Source of the DNA: Candidatus Peregrinibacteria bacterium UBA1369
GTDB lineage: Bacteria > Patescibacteriota > Gracilibacteria > UBA1369
Length of the DNA stretch: 64,000 nt
NCBI GenBank assembly: GCA_002305925.1
Contig: DBRL01000010.1
Coordinates: forward strand, 214,346-278,345
Reading direction: 5' to 3'
Of this stretch, positions 9,508 to 18,839 are shown one piece after another. Under the pieces are notes generated by a model. The model worked only from the letters and a program-made list of their open reading frames with translations, did not search any database and was not told where the DNA came from. The first letter of the stretch is position 1; each line of letters begins with the position of its first letter. The position numbers were made by a program, and so were the translations under genes.

Positions 9508-9948
9508 TTAATTAACACAAATACGGAACTTTCTAAAGTCTTTGCCATCGTGTTCAATATTGACGGAAATCAGACGATCGGCCAGTGAAGAAAGCTCGGA
9601 TAGCCGTATTTTTTCCGGCCACTCAACCAGCAGCACCGCTCGATCTCCCGACAATAGTTCCTTCATTTCCTCAAGCAAAAAGTAATCATGGTTGTCCAGC
9701 CGGTATAAATCCAGATGGAAAAAATCGAATCGCCCCACGTGGTAGGTGTTGAGCAGGCTGAATGTCGGACTTTTGACACGGCGCGCAGCGTAACCGAAAT
9801 GCCGCGCCAGCTGCTTGACCAGCGCGGTTTTGCCACTACCCAGCGGGCCCTGGAGCAACACTAAAGTGTGCGGTTTCATTTGGCCGGCCAGCCATTTACT
9901 GATTATGCCCAATTGTGACAGTTTTTCAGCGGTAAAGTCTTTTTGCAT
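9508..9948 (-). CDS. tsaE: TsaE, ATPase of tRNA t6A synthesis
   Basis: The 146-residue P-loop protein carries LLQGPLGSGKTALVKQLARHFG near residue 33, then SPTFSLLNTY, FFHLDLYRL and LVEWPEKI, the signature order of TsaE (YjeE). It supports the TsaB-TsaD complex that makes N6-threonylcarbamoyladenosine in tRNAs reading ANN codons. It is the first gene of the tsaE-dnaE-aspS-TraG-like operon and is divergent from the SLH/M23 gene. TsaB and TsaD are not in the window. Confidence 0.92.
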   Translation of the reverse strand: MQKDFTAEKLSQLGIISKWLAGQMKPHTLVLLQGPLGSGKTALVKQLARHFGYAARRVKSPTFSLLNTYHVGRFDFFHLDLYRLDNHDYFLLEEMKELLSGDRAVLLVEWPEKIRLSELSSLADRLISVNIEHDGKDFRKFRICVN

Positions 9949-9956
9949 GGCGGGGT

Positions 9957-9985
9957 TTGAAGAAAACGGCCAATTTTGCTATAAT
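9957..9985 (+). promoter_or_regulatory. Promoter of the SLH/M23 gene
   Basis: TTGAAG (9957-9962), 17 bases, TATAAT (9980-9985) with an extended TGC just before the -10. The start codon at 10018 lies about 25 bases past the expected transcription start. Confidence 0.7.
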
Positions 9986-10017
9986 TTAAAGAACATTTGT
10001 CCAAAACAAAAACAAAA

Positions 10018-11979
10018 ATGAAAATTCTGCGAAAATTTCTGCTGAAAAACGGGCGACAAATCGGTGTTATCATCGCCGCATTTCTCGTCACTGGGCTAAT
10101 GATGAATTCTTCATTGATCGAATACCAGGCCAATCTGCTCACCGGCGTAAAATCCGACCCATTTGACGGGACGGTCTATCCGGTGAAACGCGTGCCCAGC
10201 TGGGTGGATTTGACCAGCGCAGAATGGAAATTGCCCTATGACCAGATTCCCCAGAACAAGTTTATCGATTTGCCGGCATATGTTCCATCTCAGTTGACCA
10301 TACCAATGTCCTCACTGAATTTCTCAAACGCCGGTGACAAGGCCATTCGAAACGCGCAAGTAACATTCAGTACACCATATATGGGCAATTACCGCCTTGA
10401 TGGTCAGGAATATGCGGGCAGCCACTTGGCTGTGGACATAAAAATCCCATCCGGCACGCCCATCTATGCAGTTGCCAACGGCATTGTGATCAAGGCTGCC
10501 AATCAGTCCAGCGGTTTCGGCCAGCATGTAGTCTTGCGCCACGACGACGTTCCGGCAGCAGGGAACCCATCTACTAAAACAACCTATTTTTCCGGCTATG
10601 CACATTTGTCCAGTTTTTCAGTCAGTGAGGGGCAAAAAGTGACAAAAGGTCAACTGCTCGGATACAGCGGCAATACCGGCACGGCCACAACTCCGCATTT
10701 ACACTTCCAAATCGACAACGACCAGGCTCCCTGGCATCCCTACTGGCCTTTTACCTCCAAGGAAGCTTCCGATGCCGGTCTGGACTTCTGGAGCGCAATC
10801 AACGCAGGTCTGGGGAAAGATAAAGCATTGCAAACCACGATCAACCCCATGCCATATCTGCAACAACATCTCACTGGTACAGTAACAACCTATACGGCAG
10901 TCCCCGTAACACAGTCCTCTGCCTCAGACACAACTCCCCCTGCCACAACAGCCATCGTCAGTCCATCTACTGAAACAGAGACTGGAATTGATCAGATCCC
11001 TCCGGCCACCGTACAGTCCGATCCGGTAAATCTATCGGGACAGCCTTCAGTAGTTATTTCTCCCGCCGTACCTGCCCTGGCCGACATCGAAATTCTCCAT
11101 CCCGCCTCTTTCAAGACCGGTTCGCCGGTACTGTTCAAAGTTTTGGCTCTTGATAGCCAGGGCGCTGTGATCAACTCCTACAATCCGACTGAGGAGTGGT
11201 ATATCAAGCTTGAGAACGGCAGCGGAAATCTGTCCACCACCTATCTTGGGAAAACTGATTTCAAAAACGGTGTGGCAGAATTCAGCTTAACTCCAACGGC
11301 CGAATACGGTCTGAGGGTGAGCGTCACAACAGGTCAACTGAGTAAATTTTCGGATATTCTTCAGCCCGCCAGTTTTACTGACGTGGCTGAGCAGCACGAA
11401 AATTTTGTGGCAATCAATTTCCTGAAAAACAATGAAATCATACGTGGCTATCCCGACGGTTCTTTTAAGCCGGAAAACCCCGTGTCCAGGGTTGAAGCCC
11501 TGAAGTTTATTTATGAAGGACTGAACAAGGAAGTCAAACCAACGGCGGTTCTGGAATTTGCCGATACCGATTCCAAGGCCTGGTATGCCCGCTATATTGC
11601 GGCGGCTCAGAAGGAAAAGGTGGTGCAGGGCTATTCCGGGAACCTATTTAAGCCTGCTAACCCGGTTACCAGGGCCGAATTTGTCAAAATGCTGGTCCAG
11701 GCTGCAGGGTTTAACGGAGGGAACTATGTCCCACTAAAGCCAAATTACAACGATGTAGAGAAAAACGCCTGGTATTACGGATATATCGGCCTGGCCAAAG
11801 ACAAAAATCTGATCGATACCAGCAGCAATCTTTTCGGCCCCAATGAGCCAATGTCTCGAGGTGAGGTGGCTGAAATACTCTATAAAACCATCTTACTTCA
11901 GGTCAGCGGCGGCAGAAGTTTTGACGGCGGCCTGGTTGTCAGCGCGGAGGATCTGGCGGATTATTTCCGCAAGGTTTGA
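10018..11979 (+). CDS. SLH-anchored M23 (LytM-type) peptidase
   Basis: About 653 residues. An N-terminal signal or anchor helix (IGVIIAAFLVTGLMM) precedes a peptidase M23 domain at about 115-235 with the zinc-ligand motifs HLAVDI and PHLHFQ. A Thr/Pro-rich linker and a beta-rich segment follow. Three SLH repeats end the protein (about 455-640): IIRGYPDGSFKPENPVSRVE, VVQGYSGNLFKPANPVTRAE and a third with FGPNEPMSRGE. M23 enzymes cut peptidoglycan cross-bridges, and SLH repeats bind pyruvylated secondary wall polymer. CsaB, encoded at 33659, adds that pyruvate in known systems. ATG at 10018 is chosen; an upstream in-frame TTG at 9997 would add seven residues. No Shine-Dalgarno sequence is visible. 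Confidence 0.9.
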   Translation: MKILRKFLLKNGRQIGVIIAAFLVTGLMMNSSLIEYQANLLTGVKSDPFDGTVYPVKRVPSWVDLTSAEWKLPYDQIPQNKFIDLPAYVPSQLTIPMSSLNFSNAGDKAIRNAQVTFSTPYMGNYRLDGQEYAGSHLAVDIKIPSGTPIYAVANGIVIKAANQSSGFGQHVVLRHDDVPAAGNPSTKTTYFSGYAHLSSFSVSEGQKVTKGQLLGYSGNTGTATTPHLHFQIDNDQAPWHPYWPFTSKEASDAGLDFWSAINAGLGKDKALQTTINPMPYLQQHLTGTVTTYTAVPVTQSSASDTTPPATTAIVSPSTETETGIDQIPPATVQSDPVNLSGQPSVVISPAVPALADIEILHPASFKTGSPVLFKVLALDSQGAVINSYNPTEEWYIKLENGSGNLSTTYLGKTDFKNGVAEFSLTPTAEYGLRVSVTTGQLSKFSDILQPASFTDVAEQHENFVAINFLKNNEIIRGYPDGSFKPENPVSRVEALKFIYEGLNKEVKPTAVLEFADTDSKAWYARYIAAAQKEKVVQGYSGNLFKPANPVTRAEFVKMLVQAAGFNGGNYVPLKPNYNDVEKNAWYYGYIGLAKDKNLIDTSSNLFGPNEPMSRGEVAEILYKTILLQVSGGRSFDGGLVVSAEDLADYFRKV

Positions 11980-11987
11980 ATTTAGGA

Positions 11988-12016
11988 TTGCCTAATAACC
12001 ACTGCTGTTTTAGAAT
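11988..12016 (+). promoter_or_regulatory. tRNA-Arg promoter
   Basis: TTGCCT (11988-11993), 17 bases, TAGAAT (12011-12016), ending 14 bases before the tRNA. Confidence 0.6.
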
Positions 12017-12029
12017 CCCGGTGAATCAG

Positions 12030-12105
12030 GCGCCCGTAGCTCAGTGGATAGAGCAGTGCCCTTCTAAGGCAAAGGTCACACGTTCGAATCGTGTCGGGCG
12101 TACCA
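12030..12105 (+). tRNA. tRNA-Arg (anticodon TCT)
   Basis: A complete cloverleaf can be folded: acceptor GCGCCCG with CGGGCGT, D stem GCTC/GAGC, anticodon loop CTTCTAA reading AGA, T arm ACACG-TTCGAAT-CGTGT, and an encoded CCA. The first anticodon-stem pair is a G-A mismatch. Confidence 0.95.
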
Positions 12106-12121
12106 TTTTAAGTTAAGTAAG

Positions 12122-12149
12122 TTGATTTTTGGAAATAATATGTTAATAT
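12122..12149 (+). promoter_or_regulatory. Promoter of the PH-domain gene
   Basis: TTGATT (12122-12127), 16 bases, TAATAT (12144-12149) with an extended TGT. It serves the PH-domain gene and perhaps ruvB. Confidence 0.5.
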
Positions 12150-12174
12150 TAATTTCGATTTTTTATTTGTGCAC

Positions 12175-12768
12175 ATGAAACTGCAGATCAATGAGAAAAT
12201 AATCAAGGTATATCATCACCATAAATTTTTCTTTATTTGGAGAGGTGTGAAGATTTGGGCCGCCAGTATGCCTTTTTTTCTGGTGGCATATTTTTTTGCA
12301 CCGTTAGCCGGCAATGCGGCCTATTGGTCTGCCAATGTTACTATAATGATTCTCTTTGCACTGATTCATCTCTATGATTTTATAATGTATTACCTGGACA
12401 CGCTGGTGCTTACCAATCAGCGGCTGGTGCATCTGGACTGGATTCACCCATTTAAATATCTCGAAACGCAAGCCATGCTCAATGATATCCAAAATATTGA
12501 GTCAGTTGAAAACGGTTTTTTGTCACGCTTTCCGCTTTTTGACTTCGGTGTGTTTCTTGTAGAAACAGCTTCGACGAAAACAGTGATCCATTTTCCAGAG
12601 GCTCCGGACCCGGAAGGAATCAAATTTTTCCTGACCAATCTGGCCAGGAAACACCAGACAGCGGTAAGGGGAAATTACCATCAACAACAGCAAAACCCCG
12701 CGGGACAATACGAAGATTCATTTGTGCTCAGCCGCGAACAGGAAGCCCAGAACTCAAAGGTGGCGTAA
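12175..12768 (+). CDS. Membrane protein with bacterial PH (bPH_2/YdbS-like) domain
   Basis: About 197 residues. Two membrane helices (about 20-45 and 52-75) are followed by a bPH_2-type region: LVLTNQRLVHLDW, LNDIQNIESVENGFLSRF, FDFGVFLVETAST and then a helix. The family is widespread and of uncertain function, probably a membrane-associated scaffold. ATG at 12175 is chosen over a GTG two codons earlier. It precedes ruvB by about 50 bases in the same direction. Confidence 0.75.
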   Translation: MKLQINEKIIKVYHHHKFFFIWRGVKIWAASMPFFLVAYFFAPLAGNAAYWSANVTIMILFALIHLYDFIMYYLDTLVLTNQRLVHLDWIHPFKYLETQAMLNDIQNIESVENGFLSRFPLFDFGVFLVETASTKTVIHFPEAPDPEGIKFFLTNLARKHQTAVRGNYHQQQQNPAGQYEDSFVLSREQEAQNSKVA

Positions 12769-12819
12769 GTTTCAAGTCTCTGATATATTGTTGGACGGTT
12801 ATTATTTAACCATTCAACT

Positions 12820-13851
12820 GTGACCATCAAAAGCTCTGCTTCAACAAACGAAGACGGAAAAATAAAGAATACCTCCCCTGTGCCGATGGACGAGGCTGAT
12901 TTACAGGTTGAGCTGGGACTGCGGCCCAAAATGCTTTCCGAATATATTGGACAGGAGGAAATAAAGAATAACCTGGCTTATTTGATGGAGTCTGCCAGGA
13001 TTAGGAAAGAACCGCTAGACCACATTTTATTGCACGGGCCACCCGGTCTGGGCAAGACAACCCTGGCCAATATTATTGCCAGAGAAATCAAGAGTAATCT
13101 CAAGGTAACGTCAGGACCTGCATTGGAAAAACAAGGCGATATTGCTTCAATAATCACCAATCTGAAGGAAAACGACGTGCTTTTCATCGATGAAATTCAT
13201 AGATTAAAGCCGCAGATTGAGGAGATGCTTTACTCGGCCATGGAGGATTTCGCCATTGATATTATGATCGGCAAAGGTCCCGCGGCAAAGTCGATGCGAC
13301 TTAAACTACCAAGGTTTACACTCGTGGGTGCAACGACAAAAATCAGCATGCTTTCTTCACCGCTGCGCGACCGTTTTGGCGTAGTATACAAACTGCAGTT
13401 TTACTCCCTGGATGAAATCAGGGAGATTATAATGCGCTCAGCCAGCAAGTTGTCGGTCAAACTCAATGCTGATGCAGCCGGTCTGATAGCCAGATCTTCC
13501 AGACAGACGCCGCGGATTGCCAACAGACTATTGAAAAGAGTTAGAGATTATGCGACCGTACACAAGAAGAACAGCATCGATTTGGACATGGCTGGGCAAT
13601 GCCTGGCCCTGATGGGAATAGATGAAATGGGACTGGAGGAGACCGACAGACAACTGTTGCGTACGATAATCGACAATTTCCGGGGCGGACCAGTGGGGTT
13701 GAATACATTGGCCGCGGCCATCAGCGATGACGAGGCGACCATCGAGGAAGTATATGAGCCCTATCTCTTGCAAAAAGGTCTTTTGGAACGTACCAATCGT
13801 GGCAGAATAGTCACAACAAAGGCTTACCATCATCTCAATCTGAAAATTTAA
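12820..13851 (+). CDS. ruvB: Holliday junction branch-migration ATPase RuvB
   Basis: RuvB drives branch migration with RuvA in recombination repair. The 343-residue protein is full length, with Walker A GPPGLGKTT, Walker B LFIDEIHR, sensor LVGATTK, arginine-finger region LRDRFG, and a C-terminal winged-helix domain (QTPRIANRLLKRVRDYA, ending near TKAYHHL). It starts with GTG at 12820 and shows no Shine-Dalgarno site. A lipoprotein gene follows after nine bases. ruvA and ruvC are not in the window. Confidence 0.95.
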   Translation: MTIKSSASTNEDGKIKNTSPVPMDEADLQVELGLRPKMLSEYIGQEEIKNNLAYLMESARIRKEPLDHILLHGPPGLGKTTLANIIAREIKSNLKVTSGPALEKQGDIASIITNLKENDVLFIDEIHRLKPQIEEMLYSAMEDFAIDIMIGKGPAAKSMRLKLPRFTLVGATTKISMLSSPLRDRFGVVYKLQFYSLDEIREIIMRSASKLSVKLNADAAGLIARSSRQTPRIANRLLKRVRDYATVHKKNSIDLDMAGQCLALMGIDEMGLEETDRQLLRTIIDNFRGGPVGLNTLAAAISDDEATIEEVYEPYLLQKGLLERTNRGRIVTTKAYHHLNLKI

Positions 13852-13860
13852 CCAAATACA

Positions 13861-15204
13861 ATGAACAATAGAAGTTTGGCATTAACTTTCATTTTTGCAC
13901 TGTGTTTTTTTTCGCTACAGGGGTGCGGCAACAGTGCTCCAGATACTAGTGAAATTATTAAAAACACCTCTTCGCAGGAAAAGAGAATAGGGTCAATTCA
14001 GTCACTTGGAGGCGCTTACACATCTACAGGTGCGACGCATCTCCTGAAAATGGATGATGGCACTAATTTACATTTAAAAAGTCAAAAAGTCAGTCTTGAT
14101 AACGAAAAATACCGAGAGAAACAGATCGAAGTAATGGGCGAGATTACCCGAACACGTGACGGAAACCAGATTATGGAAGTGATGAGTATCGACATCCTTG
14201 AACAGGAAAACACGGACATGGATAACGTGCCCCTCTGGACAGACTATTCATCGAATAAAATGGGTATTTCCTTTAAATATAGGGATGATTATCTGGTTAG
14301 GGAAAACGATTTGATCACGGTTGAACGACACCCTTCAAAAGCTACTGATAACAATGTGTTGACTGATCCAACAACAGAAGAAGTAACGAGTACGGTCCCC
14401 AGCCAAATGATGTTGGAGCTTGTTTCGCCAGATCTGGAAATAATGGCTGAATTGATGGGGGTGGAATCGATGGAGTCTTCCGATATACTGGCCGGTGGCT
14501 TTACAAGGAGCAAAATCACACAAAAGGGACTGGATGCATATAAAATTTCGCCATCGCCTGAGGAAACGATTTACTGGATGTCCAATGAAAATGGTGTCTA
14601 TAAATTCCAATACAGGCTGGCGGAAAATGAAAACAACAAAGCGGAATTTCAAAATATGTTCTTTGATATCCTGGCCTCCATGGAATTTTCAGGAAACCAA
14701 TTAGATGAAATAGATGCGACTCCAGCCCCAGATGTGAACTTCCCAACCACTGGGGAAGATACACTTGATAGCGCTGAAGAAAACACACTGATAAATGAAT
14801 CTTTAGATGCGGATGAGCCAGACACAGATGAGATAATGCAGACTACCACCTTTGAAGAGATAAGCGGTTTTACCACTTTCCAAAGCGAGTCGGCGGGATT
14901 TTCAGTCCAGTACCCCAAGAGTTACTATTTTGGACCGAATGAAAACAAGGCCTCAGACGCCATTAGATCTTACCAATTTGGCACTACCCCTCTGGAAGAG
15001 GGCCCAGGAGATGTAATTTTTGAAATGATCAATAGTTCCGTGCCGGATGGACAGAAGCAATCATTCAACGGTACTTCAATGACAAGGGTGATCCAGGGCG
15101 ACCAGGCAACTTTCTATGCAGAATTGAATGGCAAGACTTATAGGATTACAGGACCATCGCAAAGGGAGACGATCATGAAGCAAATGCTTTCCACTGTTCG
15201 ATGA
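13861..15204 (+). CDS. Predicted lipoprotein of unknown function
   Basis: 447 residues. The signal peptide ends in a lipobox (FSLQGC, acceptor Cys22). A small beta-rich region about 40-120 follows. Two similar halves then each contain a 'GxSFKYxxxYLV / GFSVQYPKSYYF' segment (near residues 135 and 345), separated by an acidic linker rich in Asp, Glu and Thr. The duplicated segment recalls PsbP-like surface domains, but I cannot assign a family. It is probably co-transcribed with ruvB. Confidence 0.75.
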   Translation: MNNRSLALTFIFALCFFSLQGCGNSAPDTSEIIKNTSSQEKRIGSIQSLGGAYTSTGATHLLKMDDGTNLHLKSQKVSLDNEKYREKQIEVMGEITRTRDGNQIMEVMSIDILEQENTDMDNVPLWTDYSSNKMGISFKYRDDYLVRENDLITVERHPSKATDNNVLTDPTTEEVTSTVPSQMMLELVSPDLEIMAELMGVESMESSDILAGGFTRSKITQKGLDAYKISPSPEETIYWMSNENGVYKFQYRLAENENNKAEFQNMFFDILASMEFSGNQLDEIDATPAPDVNFPTTGEDTLDSAEENTLINESLDADEPDTDEIMQTTTFEEISGFTTFQSESAGFSVQYPKSYYFGPNENKASDAIRSYQFGTTPLEEGPGDVIFEMINSSVPDGQKQSFNGTSMTRVIQGDQATFYAELNGKTYRITGPSQRETIMKQMLSTVR

Positions 15205-15208
15205 GAGC

Positions 15209-15249
15209 TTGACCGGATTTTATTGGCAGACTATAATCAGGAGTGCTAA
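15209..15249 (+). promoter_or_regulatory. clpC promoter with CIRCE-like heat-shock operator
   Basis: TTGACC (15209-15214), 17 bases, TATAAT (15232-15237): a near-consensus promoter. GAGTGCTAA (15241-15249) is an exact right half of the HrcA operator CIRCE (TTAGCACTC-N9-GAGTGCTAA). Nine bases upstream, 15223-15231 (TTGGCAGAC) matches the left half at 6 of 9 positions. An operator straddling the -10 would block transcription. HrcA control is inferred; hrcA is not in the window. Confidence 0.65.
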
Positions 15250-15355
15250 TTTATCCACAGCATATTAACGCCTTTCGTAAAGCTTTTTTAGGATGAAGGA
15301 AGTTAATAATTTGGCTTAGTTATGCTATTATTAATTGAACCAATAATTAAATCTG

Positions 15356-17944
15356 ATGAGTGAAAATAATTTTGATAAATTTACCAAAGAAGCCAGACAG
15401 GCTTTGGTTGTGGCACAAGAGAAAGCCAAGGAGTCGAAGAGGAACTATGTCGGCACTGAACATGTTTTGATGGGTGTTTTGAGCCAGAAACAGTCTCTTG
15501 GTGCGACCATTCTCTCAGGATTTGGAGTTAATCTTGAAAACGTGGACATGGTGATTAAAAGCGTTGGCAGAGTAAATGCACCCCAGGCCGCAACCCACAA
15601 TGGCTGGGGCGGGCTTTCCGGCAAGGCTAAAAAAGTAATTGAGGAGGCCGTTCGCTCAGCTCACCAATACAACCATAGTTATGTTGGTACAGAACATCTG
15701 CTCTTTGCCCTGGTCAATCAGGACGATACGGCCGCCACGGTAATATTGGAAAACATGAAAGTAAATCCGGCTGACGTAAAGTCGCAGCTGATCAAAAATT
15801 TTGAAAGATCGAATTTGCCCCAAGTGCCTGCGGGCGCCTCTCAGGGAATGGGACAGGCCATGAATCCTTTTGAGTTTTTCCTCAACGGACTGCAGGGCAT
15901 GATGACCGGAGGAGGCCAGGCAGAAGTAGAAGGAAAGACCAAGTACAAAAAGGGCGAGAAACAAGCTCAGCAATCGAAAACGCCCGCACTCGACTATTTT
16001 ACTACCGATTTGACCGCGGAGTGTCGTCAGGGGAAGCTTAGCCCGGTGATTGGACGGAAGAAAGAAATCGAACGCGGTATCAGTATTCTCTGCAGAAAAA
16101 CCAAGAACAATCCGGTTTTTATCGGTGAGCCAGGCGTTGGTAAAACTGCCATCGCCGAGGGTATCGCCTATGCCCTGATCAATGAGGATGTGCCAGATTC
16201 GCTGCTGGACAAAAAAATTCTTTCACTGCAGATGTCCTCGGTGGTAGCCGGCACCAAATACCGCGGTGAATTTGAGGAAAGAATTAAACAAATTATTGAC
16301 GAGGCGGCCGCAGTTGGCAATGTGATACTGTTTATTGACGAGATGCATACCGTGATTGGCGCCGGCAGCGCAGAAGGCAGCCTGGACGCCAGCAATATTC
16401 TCAAACCCGCACTATCAAGAGGAAAAATACAGGTAATCGGTGCTACGACCATTTCGGAGTATCGAAAGCAGGTGGAAAGTGACGCCGCTTTCGAGCGCCG
16501 TTTCCAGCCCGTGAAAGTTGAAGAGCCTACAGCAGATGAAACCAGGCAAATCATCCTTGGTATCAGAGAGGGATTTGAAGATCATCATAACCTGATTATT
16601 TCGGATCTGGCTCTAGATGCAGCGGTAACATTGTCAAAACGCTATATCAATGATCGTTTTTTACCAGACAAAGCCATCGATCTTTTGGACGAGGCCTCCT
16701 CGATGAAGAGAATGAAAATACGCGGCAAGAACGACAAGGTGCGCTCACTGCAAAAGGAATTGTCCAAAATCATCAAGGAAAAGGAAGAAAGCGTCTCCAG
16801 GCAGAATTACGAGCATGCGGCAGAGTTGCGTGACCGTGAACTGAAGCTGCTCAAGGAGATTGAGAGCAACCGCTATGTAAAAATACCTCGCGAACAGCGT
16901 CAGATCGTCAATGAGGACGATATTGCCAAAGTGGTTGCGCAGATGACCGGAGTGGAAGTTTCCAGGCTGGTCAAGGACGAGAAGGCCAGACTGATGAATC
17001 TAGAAGAAAGGCTTAAGAAAAACATTATCGGCCAGGACGAGGCTGTAAAGGCAGTTTCACAGGCAATTAGAAGGTCGCGAGTCGGCATCGCCGACGAGCG
17101 CAGGCCCATCGGCTCTTTTATATTTATGGGGCCAACTGGCATTGGTAAGACCGAGCTGGTTAAAACACTGGCCCAGGAGGTGTTTAACGACAAGGATGCC
17201 CTGATCAAGATTGACATGAGTGAATTCATGGAGCGGCACAACACGTCCAGACTGGTGGGAGCAACTGCAGGGTATATTGGATATGAGGAAGGAGGACAGC
17301 TGACCGAGGCGGTTAGGCGCAAACCATATGCCGTGGTGCTTTTTGATGAAATCGAAAAGGCCCACCCGGACGTTTTTAACCTGCTGCTGCAAATACTCGA
17401 GGATGGACAGTTGACCGACGCCAAGGGGCGCCAAATCGATTTCAAAAATACCATTGTCATTATGACCACCAATATTGGCTCGAAACGCCTGACCGAGCGG
17501 GCCGCGCCAATTGGATTCAGCATTAGTGGTGACGAGCTAAGCAAGGCGGAGATGGACTATGAGCGCCTGAAGGAGGATGTTCTGGAAGAGCTGAAGAAGC
17601 ACTTCCGGCCGGAATTTCTGAACAGAGTTGATAAGACCATTGTCTTCAGGGCTTTGACCCACGAGAATATTCGTGAAATTGTTGCCCTGCATCTGGAAAG
17701 ACTAAAGAAACGTCTTGCACAGAAAAACATCGAGCTGTCCTGGACCAGGAAAGCTGTCGATTTTTTGGCCGAACGCAGTTTTGACCCTGAATATGGAGCT
17801 CGTCCGGTGCGACGCAAGGTGCAGGAACTGGTAGAGGACCTGGTTACTGAATCGATGCTGGCCGAAAAATTTGATGAAGGCGACAGCATAGTTGTAGATG
17901 CCAAAGCCGGTCAGACCGCCTTAAGGAAAAAGAAAAGCAAATAG
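15356..17944 (+). CDS. clpC: ClpC, AAA+ unfoldase of the Clp protease
   Basis: Unfolds proteins and feeds them to ClpP. 862 residues in order: two Clp_N repeats (about 5-145), first AAA+ module with GEPGVGKTA near 258 and LFIDEMHT, a UVR-like segment near 475-500, second AAA+ module with GPTGIGKTE near 592 and [11 protein letters not shown], and the Clp_B-type C-terminal domain. A Gly/Gln-rich stretch near 165-200 is a linker. The UVR-like segment and the '[10 protein letters not shown]' end support ClpC over ClpB. The 5' leader is long (about 110 bases) from the CIRCE-bearing promoter. A second extended -10 (TGCTATTAT, 15324-15332) may add a proximal start. Confidence 0.93.
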   Translation: MSENNFDKFTKEARQALVVAQEKAKESKRNYVGTEHVLMGVLSQKQSLGATILSGFGVNLENVDMVIKSVGRVNAPQAATHNGWGGLSGKAKKVIEEAVRSAHQYNHSYVGTEHLLFALVNQDDTAATVILENMKVNPADVKSQLIKNFERSNLPQVPAGASQGMGQAMNPFEFFLNGLQGMMTGGGQAEVEGKTKYKKGEKQAQQSKTPALDYFTTDLTAECRQGKLSPVIGRKKEIERGISILCRKTKNNPVFIGEPGVGKTAIAEGIAYALINEDVPDSLLDKKILSLQMSSVVAGTKYRGEFEERIKQIIDEAAAVGNVILFIDEMHTVIGAGSAEGSLDASNILKPALSRGKIQVIGATTISEYRKQVESDAAFERRFQPVKVEEPTADETRQIILGIREGFEDHHNLIISDLALDAAVTLSKRYINDRFLPDKAIDLLDEASSMKRMKIRGKNDKVRSLQKELSKIIKEKEESVSRQNYEHAAELRDRELKLLKEIESNRYVKIPREQRQIVNEDDIAKVVAQMTGVEVSRLVKDEKARLMNLEERLKKNIIGQDEAVKAVSQAIRRSRVGIADERRPIGSFIFMGPTGIGKTELVKTLAQEVFNDKDALIKIDMSEFMERHNTSRLVGATAGYIGYEEGGQLTEAVRRKPYAVVLFDEIEKAHPDVFNLLLQILEDGQLTDAKGRQIDFKNTIVIMTTNIGSKRLTERAAPIGFSISGDELSKAEMDYERLKEDVLEELKKHFRPEFLNRVDKTIVFRALTHENIREIVALHLERLKKRLAQKNIELSWTRKAVDFLAERSFDPEYGARPVRRKVQELVEDLVTESMLAEKFDEGDSIVVDAKAGQTALRKKKSK

Positions 17945-17965
17945 CTGGAGCGAACGGCTATTTTT
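17939..17965. terminator. Bidirectional terminator between clpC and rsmE
   Basis: Seven-base-pair stem AAATAGC / GCTATTT (17939-17945 with 17957-17963) flanked by A and T runs. It overlaps both convergent stop codons. Confidence 0.65.
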
Positions 17966-18722
17966 GCATCTTCAGTGACACGATGCCGGTGGAGAGAATG
18001 GCGGCCGTCTGGTTGCGCAGGATCTGGCTGCCCAGGCTGTAGGTACGGAGCTGATAGGATTTGATCAGAGTAATTTCCCTGTCACTGAAGCCCCCCTCCG
18101 GGCCAATCAGCAGGTCACAGGGGCTGTCTATACGCAATTCGAGCAAGCTTGACTGTTGGGCTCCCCTTTCCAGAGCCACCAGGCAGGGACGCTGCAGGTT
18201 TTCCAGGTATTGATCGAGGTTCTGGTGCAGCGTAATAATCGGCATCCGAGCCCTCTCGCTTTGTTCCACTGCCTCACGGACAATCTTCTCCAGTCTGGGC
18301 AGAGCCAGACGATGATTGAAGTTGGAGCGGTCGCCACTAAAAACCGTGAAATGCGTAGTCCCCAATTCGGTGCAATGCTGCAGGATTTCCTCCAGTTTGG
18401 CCGGTTTGTTGGGCAGTGCGAGGGCCAGGCCAAGCTCTTTTTTCAAAGGGTCCTCGATGGTCTGTCTTTTTTGGAACGTGGCAGAAAGCTGTTTTTTGTC
18501 AGCGGCATCAATAAAAAAGCAATAGGCGGTGTTGCGGGACGAAGCGGTATTTTCCGGAATCAGGGTGATGCGGTCTCCTGGCGAGACGCGCAGCACTTTG
18601 GCAAGCTGATGGTACAACTCTGGCCATTGTCGATCAATAATCAGCTGAGGGTTTGTCTTGTCAATGCCCCGGAGGACTTCGCGAGAAACCACAAAACGAT
18701 AATAGTTATGACGTTTGTTCAT
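17958..18722 (-). CDS. rsmE: 16S rRNA (uracil-1498 N3)-methyltransferase
   Basis: RsmE methylates U1498 of 16S rRNA with S-adenosylmethionine. The 254-residue protein has an N-terminal PUA-like domain (HQLAKVLRVSPGDRITLI) and a C-terminal SPOUT knot with LLIGPEGGFSDREI and YSLGSQILRNQTAAI, the family cofactor-binding motifs. It is convergent with clpC and divergent from the S1-domain gene. Confidence 0.93.
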   Translation of the reverse strand: MNKRHNYYRFVVSREVLRGIDKTNPQLIIDRQWPELYHQLAKVLRVSPGDRITLIPENTASSRNTAYCFFIDAADKKQLSATFQKRQTIEDPLKKELGLALALPNKPAKLEEILQHCTELGTTHFTVFSGDRSNFNHRLALPRLEKIVREAVEQSERARMPIITLHQNLDQYLENLQRPCLVALERGAQQSSLLELRIDSPCDLLIGPEGGFSDREITLIKSYQLRTYSLGSQILRNQTAAILSTGIVSLKMQK

Positions 18723-18726
18723 TTTC

Positions 18727-18756
18727 TTGACTTAAGTCAATGTTTTGACCTATATT
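18727..18756 (+). promoter_or_regulatory. Promoter of the S1-domain gene, -35 inside a perfect palindrome
   Basis: TTGACT (18727-18732), 18 bases, TATATT (18751-18756). The -35 lies in TTGACTTAAGTCAA (18727-18740), a 14-base perfect palindrome that could be an operator or act for divergent rsmE. Confidence 0.55.
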
Positions 18757-18839
18757 TCTTTGGCTTGATGGCGGCCAATTGGTACCGCGGATGCCCCCAT
18801 CAGGTTATACCATTTAATATCCGCTGGTCCAAATTTAGT

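Noticed and set aside
15251..15259. TTATCCACA, a perfect DnaA box upstream of clpC, considered as an origin signal
   Set aside because: A single box without a cluster, AT-rich unwinding element or dnaA/dnaN nearby is not evidence of an origin.
18156..18839. Long in-frame upstream extension of the S1-domain gene
   Set aside because: It lies wholly antisense to rsmE and has no domain. The S1 protein has a good ATG at 18840 behind a promoter.
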